Positions 40,871 through 43,730 of a DNA stretch of 43,730 nt are shown in pieces. This DNA is from an uncultured Bacilli bacterium. GTDB lineage: Bacteria; Bacillota_I; Bacilli_A; RF39; UBA660. A program made the position numbers and the translations under genes. Below the pieces are notes generated by a model that was not told where the DNA came from, made no database searches, and saw only the letters and a list, made by a program, of their open reading frames with translations. Each line of letters opens with the position of its first letter. The first letter of the stretch is position 1. The DNA lies in contig CAKOXU010000004.1 of assembly GCA_934130235.1 (NCBI GenBank), positions 1-43,730 of the forward strand, given 5' to 3'.

Positions 40871-42290
40871 AGTTGTTATTGGTTTAGAAGTGCATTGTGA
40901 AGTAAAAACAAATTCTAAAAACTTTTCGAGTGCTAAAAATTCATATTCTGATTTTCCAAATGAAAATGTTGAACCAACTGATATAGGTTTACCTGGTATA
41001 TTGCCTGTATTAAATAAAGAAGCTTTTAGAAAATCTTTATTGATGGCTTTAGCGCTTAATTGTAAAACTCCAGATATAGTTATGTTTGATCGTAAAAACT
41101 ATTATTATCCAGATTTACCGAAAGGATATCAAATTACTCAGATGACTAAACCCGTTGGTGTTGATGGATATGTTATGATTAATGTAAATGGAGTAGATAA
41201 AAGAATTGATATACACGACATCCATTTAGAAGAAGATACAGCTTCTATGCAACACTTCTCATCTTTTTCTTTATTAGATTACAATAGAGCCGGTGTACCA
41301 CTTTTGGAAACTGTTACTGAACCTTGTATGAATAGTGTTGAAGAAGCTTTAGCTTTTTTAGAGGCTTTGAAAGGTATTTTCTTATATACTGGTGTATCTG
41401 AGGCACGTACAGATAAAGGACAAATGAGATGTGATGTTAATGTTAATTTAAAGAATGAATTTGATGAGTATATTACTCCTAAAGTTGAAATGAAAAATAT
41501 TAATAGTTTTAATAATGTTAAATTAGCTATTGAATCAGAAGTTAAAAGACAAATTGATTGTTTAGAAAATGGTAGAGCGGATGAATTGGTACAGGAAACA
41601 AGAAGATTTAGTGAAGATGATAATAAAACTTACAGAATGCGTACTAAGGCAGATGCTATTGATTATAAGTATTATATAGAGCCTAATATACCACCAATTA
41701 GGATAGATGATAAGTGGATTGCTGAAATAAAAGAAGATATACCTGCTTTACAATATGAGAGAATAAATAATTATATGAAAGAACTTGGTTTATCAAGATA
41801 TGATGCAACTATATTAGTGCATGATAAAAATGTTTCTGATTATTTTGATAATGTTGTTAATATGGGTATTAATCCAAAAATTGCCTCTAATTTTATTACT
41901 ACAAATATATTAGGATATTTAAATCAAAATAACAAACGTATTACTGATATAGGTTTTAATGAAACATTTTTAGTAGAGTTGTTAAAGTTAGTAGAAGAAG
42001 GTAAAATTTCTTCTAAGCAATCAAAAGAAATATTCAATAAAAGTTTAGAGACTGGCAAAAGTCCTAAAGAGCTTGTAAAAGAATTAGGAATGGAACAAAT
42101 AAGTGATGATACTACTATTAGAAGTATAGTAGTTAAACATTTAGATTTACATCCAGACTTGATAGAAGCACACAGAAAAGGTAAGAATACATTTGATTTC
42201 TTTGTTGGTCAAGTTATGAAGGAAACAAGAGGTAAGGCTAATCCAAGTATGACTGCTGATATTATAAAAGAAGAAATGGAGAAAAGATAA
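40863..42290 (+). CDS. gatB: Asp/Glu-tRNA amidotransferase subunit B
   Basis: 475 residues from ATG 40863; AGGAGG at 40851-40856 fits this better than the ATG 3 bases earlier. Signature motifs: VIGLEVHCEVKTNSKNFSSA, PTDIGLPGILPVLNKEA, DRKNYYYPDLPKGYQITQ, HLEEDTA and YNRAGVPLLETVTEP. A GatB/YqeY C-terminal domain follows (TRGKANPSMTADIIKEEM). Since asnS is next door, tRNA-Asn can be charged directly, so the main job here is likely Gln-tRNA-Gln formation. Confidence 0.95.
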   Translation: MYKVVIGLEVHCEVKTNSKNFSSAKNSYSDFPNENVEPTDIGLPGILPVLNKEAFRKSLLMALALNCKTPDIVMFDRKNYYYPDLPKGYQITQMTKPVGVDGYVMINVNGVDKRIDIHDIHLEEDTASMQHFSSFSLLDYNRAGVPLLETVTEPCMNSVEEALAFLEALKGIFLYTGVSEARTDKGQMRCDVNVNLKNEFDEYITPKVEMKNINSFNNVKLAIESEVKRQIDCLENGRADELVQETRRFSEDDNKTYRMRTKADAIDYKYYIEPNIPPIRIDDKWIAEIKEDIPALQYERINNYMKELGLSRYDATILVHDKNVSDYFDNVVNMGINPKIASNFITTNILGYLNQNNKRITDIGFNETFLVELLKLVEEGKISSKQSKEIFNKSLETGKSPKELVKELGMEQISDDTTIRSIVVKHLDLHPDLIEAHRKGKNTFDFFVGQVMKETRGKANPSMTADIIKEEMEKR

Positions 42291-42291
42291 T

Positions 42292-43662
42292 ATGGATTTA
42301 AAAGATTTATTTAAAGATATTGATAAATATATAGATACCAATATATCATTAGAAGGATGGGTAAGAAATCATAGAAAGCAAAAGGAATTTGGGTTTATTG
42401 ATTTTTCTGATGGTACTTGCTTTAAGCATTTACAAATTGTTTATACTAATGAACTTAAAGAGTTCTTAGATATACAAAAAATACATATTGGTTCAAGTAT
42501 TAGAGCTAGCGGAGTATTAATTAAATCAGAAGGTGCAGGACAAGAATACGAATTGAAAGCTAATAAAATTATATTATTAGGAGAATGTCATGATGATTAT
42601 CCATTGCAAGCTAAAGGAAGACCTACAAGAGAGTTTTTAAGAGAAATAGCGTATTTAAGACCTAGAACTAATTTGTTTCAAGCTGTGTTTAGAGTAAGAA
42701 GTGTAACTGCGTATGCTATTCATAAGTATTTTCAAGAAAGAGGTTATGTTTATACAAATACTCCACTTATTACAGCAAATGATGGTGAAGGTGCAGGTGA
42801 AATGTTTCAATTAACAACACTTCCTATTGATAAAATTAAAGGTGAAATTGACTATTCTAAAGATTTTTTTGGTAAGAAGGTTGGTCTTACTGTTACAGGT
42901 CAATTAGAGGCTGAAACATTCGCAATGGCGTATAAAAAAGTATATACTTTTGGGCCAACTTTTAGAGCTGAAAATTCAAATACTAAGACTCACGCATCTG
43001 AGTTTTGGATGATAGAACCGGAAATAGCTTTTTGTGATTTGAATGGTCTTATGGATATTGAGGAAGATATGTTAAAGTATATTGTAAAGTATGTACTTGA
43101 AAATTGTAAAGATGAGATGGATTTCTTTAATAAATATGTTGAAGTAGGATTAATTGATAAATTAAATAAACTTATTAATAGTAGTTTTAAAAGAATTACT
43201 CATGAAGAAGTTATTACAATTTTAAAGAAAGCTGATGTTAAATGGGAATTTGATCCTGAATATGGTGAAGATATATCAAAAGAACACGAAAAATATATTA
43301 CTGAATATTTTAATGGCCCAGTATTTATAACAGATTGGCCAAAAGATATAAAAGCATTTTATATGAAGCAAAATGATGATGGTAAAACTGTTGCAGCGGT
43401 TGATTTAGAGGTGCCATCTGCTGGAGAACTTATGGGTGGTTCTCAAAGAGAAGAGAATTATGATAAGTTATTAAATCGTATGAATGAATTAGGAATGAAA
43501 AAAGATGGTCTTGATTGGTATATGAATTTAAGAAAATATGGTGGCTGTGTTCATTCAGGCTTTGGAATGGGATTTGAAAGATTATTAATATATTTAACAG
43601 GTGTTGAAAATATAAGAGATGTAATCCCTTATTATAGAACTCCTGGAAATTGTGATTTTTAG
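42292..43662 (+). CDS. asnS: Asparaginyl-tRNA synthetase
   Basis: 456 residues. OB-fold anticodon-binding domain with SLEGWVRNHRKQKEFGFIDF, then the class IIb core: TNTPLITANDGEGAGEMFQL, TVTGQLEAETFAMAY, motif 2 FGPTFRAENSNTKTHASEFW, and motif 3 GFGMGFERLLIYLTGVENIR. The phrase EGAGEMF and RTPGNCDF end fit AsnRS rather than AspRS. It starts 1 base after gatB, so it is regulated by the same T-box that precedes the tRNA-Asn genes. Confidence 0.95.
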   Translation: MDLKDLFKDIDKYIDTNISLEGWVRNHRKQKEFGFIDFSDGTCFKHLQIVYTNELKEFLDIQKIHIGSSIRASGVLIKSEGAGQEYELKANKIILLGECHDDYPLQAKGRPTREFLREIAYLRPRTNLFQAVFRVRSVTAYAIHKYFQERGYVYTNTPLITANDGEGAGEMFQLTTLPIDKIKGEIDYSKDFFGKKVGLTVTGQLEAETFAMAYKKVYTFGPTFRAENSNTKTHASEFWMIEPEIAFCDLNGLMDIEEDMLKYIVKYVLENCKDEMDFFNKYVEVGLIDKLNKLINSSFKRITHEEVITILKKADVKWEFDPEYGEDISKEHEKYITEYFNGPVFITDWPKDIKAFYMKQNDDGKTVAAVDLEVPSAGELMGGSQREENYDKLLNRMNELGMKKDGLDWYMNLRKYGGCVHSGFGMGFERLLIYLTGVENIRDVIPYYRTPGNCDF

Positions 43663-43664
43663 TG

Positions 43665-43694
43665 TTGCATATCACAACTAATATGTGTTATAAT
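43665..43694 (+). promoter_or_regulatory. Promoter of the last, partial gene
   Basis: TTGCAT at 43665-43670, 18-base spacer, TATAAT at 43689-43694 with an upstream TG (extended -10). Confidence 0.65.
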
Positions 43695-43717
43695 TAGCAT
43701 ATAAATAGGAGGGTAAT

Positions 43718-43730
43718 ATGTTGAAAGAAT
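43718..43730 (+). CDS. Start of a further gene, cut by the window edge
   Basis: ATG 43718 follows AGGAGGG at the right distance. Only Met-Leu-Lys-Glu are visible, so no product can be named. Confidence 0.5.

Noticed and set aside
1..43730. Mycoplasma-type genetic code
   Set aside because: TGG encodes Trp in the genes read, TGA ends sufS and DUF4956 genes, and peptidoglycan genes are present.
1..43730. CRISPR array
   Set aside because: No regularly spaced short repeats were seen on reading the spacers.

Overview
The window is about 43.7 kb of very AT-rich bacterial chromosome, gene-dense and almost entirely on the plus strand. TGG is used for Trp and TGA works as a stop (for example at the end of sufS), so the code is the standard one. 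A peptidoglycan/division cluster (murG, murB, ftsQ/divIB) shows a walled cell. The T-box leader, GatCAB and family resemblances point to a low-GC Bacillota, probably a gut-type uncultured Bacilli lineage near RF39 or Erysipelotrichales. That placement is inference, since I could run no search.

Layout. 1-1.1 kb: 3' part of a large membrane protein (DUF6020-like). 1.1-1.73 kb: a free-standing structured non-coding RNA of about 610 nt with its own promoter and terminator. 1.8-6.7 kb: a surface-related block (CotH-like kinase, VTC-type polyphosphate polymerase, DUF4956 membrane protein, two unknown membrane proteins, a pseudopilin with Ig-like domains). 6.8-7.5 kb: a Fic protein with a substituted catalytic His. 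7.6-12 kb: topoisomerase IV (parE-parC). 12.1-14.3 kb: accessory cassette (structured leader, unknown protein, HExxH protein, unknown protein, nucleotidyltransferase-like protein). 14.3-19.9 kb: core genes uvrC, proS, frr plus two unknowns. 19.9-22.85 kb: accessory cassette of a 21-codon peptide gene, an MccB/ThiF-like E1 enzyme and an ABC-F ATPase. 22.9-35.1 kb: AI-2E family transporter, dNMP-kinase-like gene, cmk, a short alaS, HIT protein, sufD-like/sufS, mutL, murG-murB-ftsQ, mnmA. 35.2-35.9 kb: tRNA-Glu(CUC) and a decayed gene. 36-38.6 kb: rpsB (with an extra C-terminal domain), tsf, yigZ. 38.6-43.7 kb: a T-box leader, two tRNA-Asn genes, gatC-gatA-gatB-asnS, and the start of a further gene.

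Two observations stand out. First, the 19.9-22.85 kb cassette has the parts of a small ribosomal-peptide system: a tiny Cys-containing peptide with a strong ribosome binding site, an attenuating hairpin, a Zn-type E1-like adenylating enzyme with an N-terminal winged-helix/RRE-like region, and an ABC-F ATPase that could give ribosomal self-protection. Second, all three accessory cassettes (fic; the HExxH/nucleotidyltransferase set; the peptide/E1/ABC-F set) are bracketed by direct repeats that contain the intrinsic terminator of the upstream gene: 63 bp with 4 mismatches, 24 bp perfect and 34 bp perfect. The repeats differ between cassettes and no recombinase is present, so gene gain at terminators appears to have happened three times within 16 kb.

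Most core genes are routine. Other points of note are the T-box directly upstream of tRNA-Asn genes, the twin tRNA-Asn genes that differ in their acceptor stems and linkers but not in their cores, the AlaRS without a C-Ala domain, and ribosomal protein S2 with a Rho-N/SAP-like tail.
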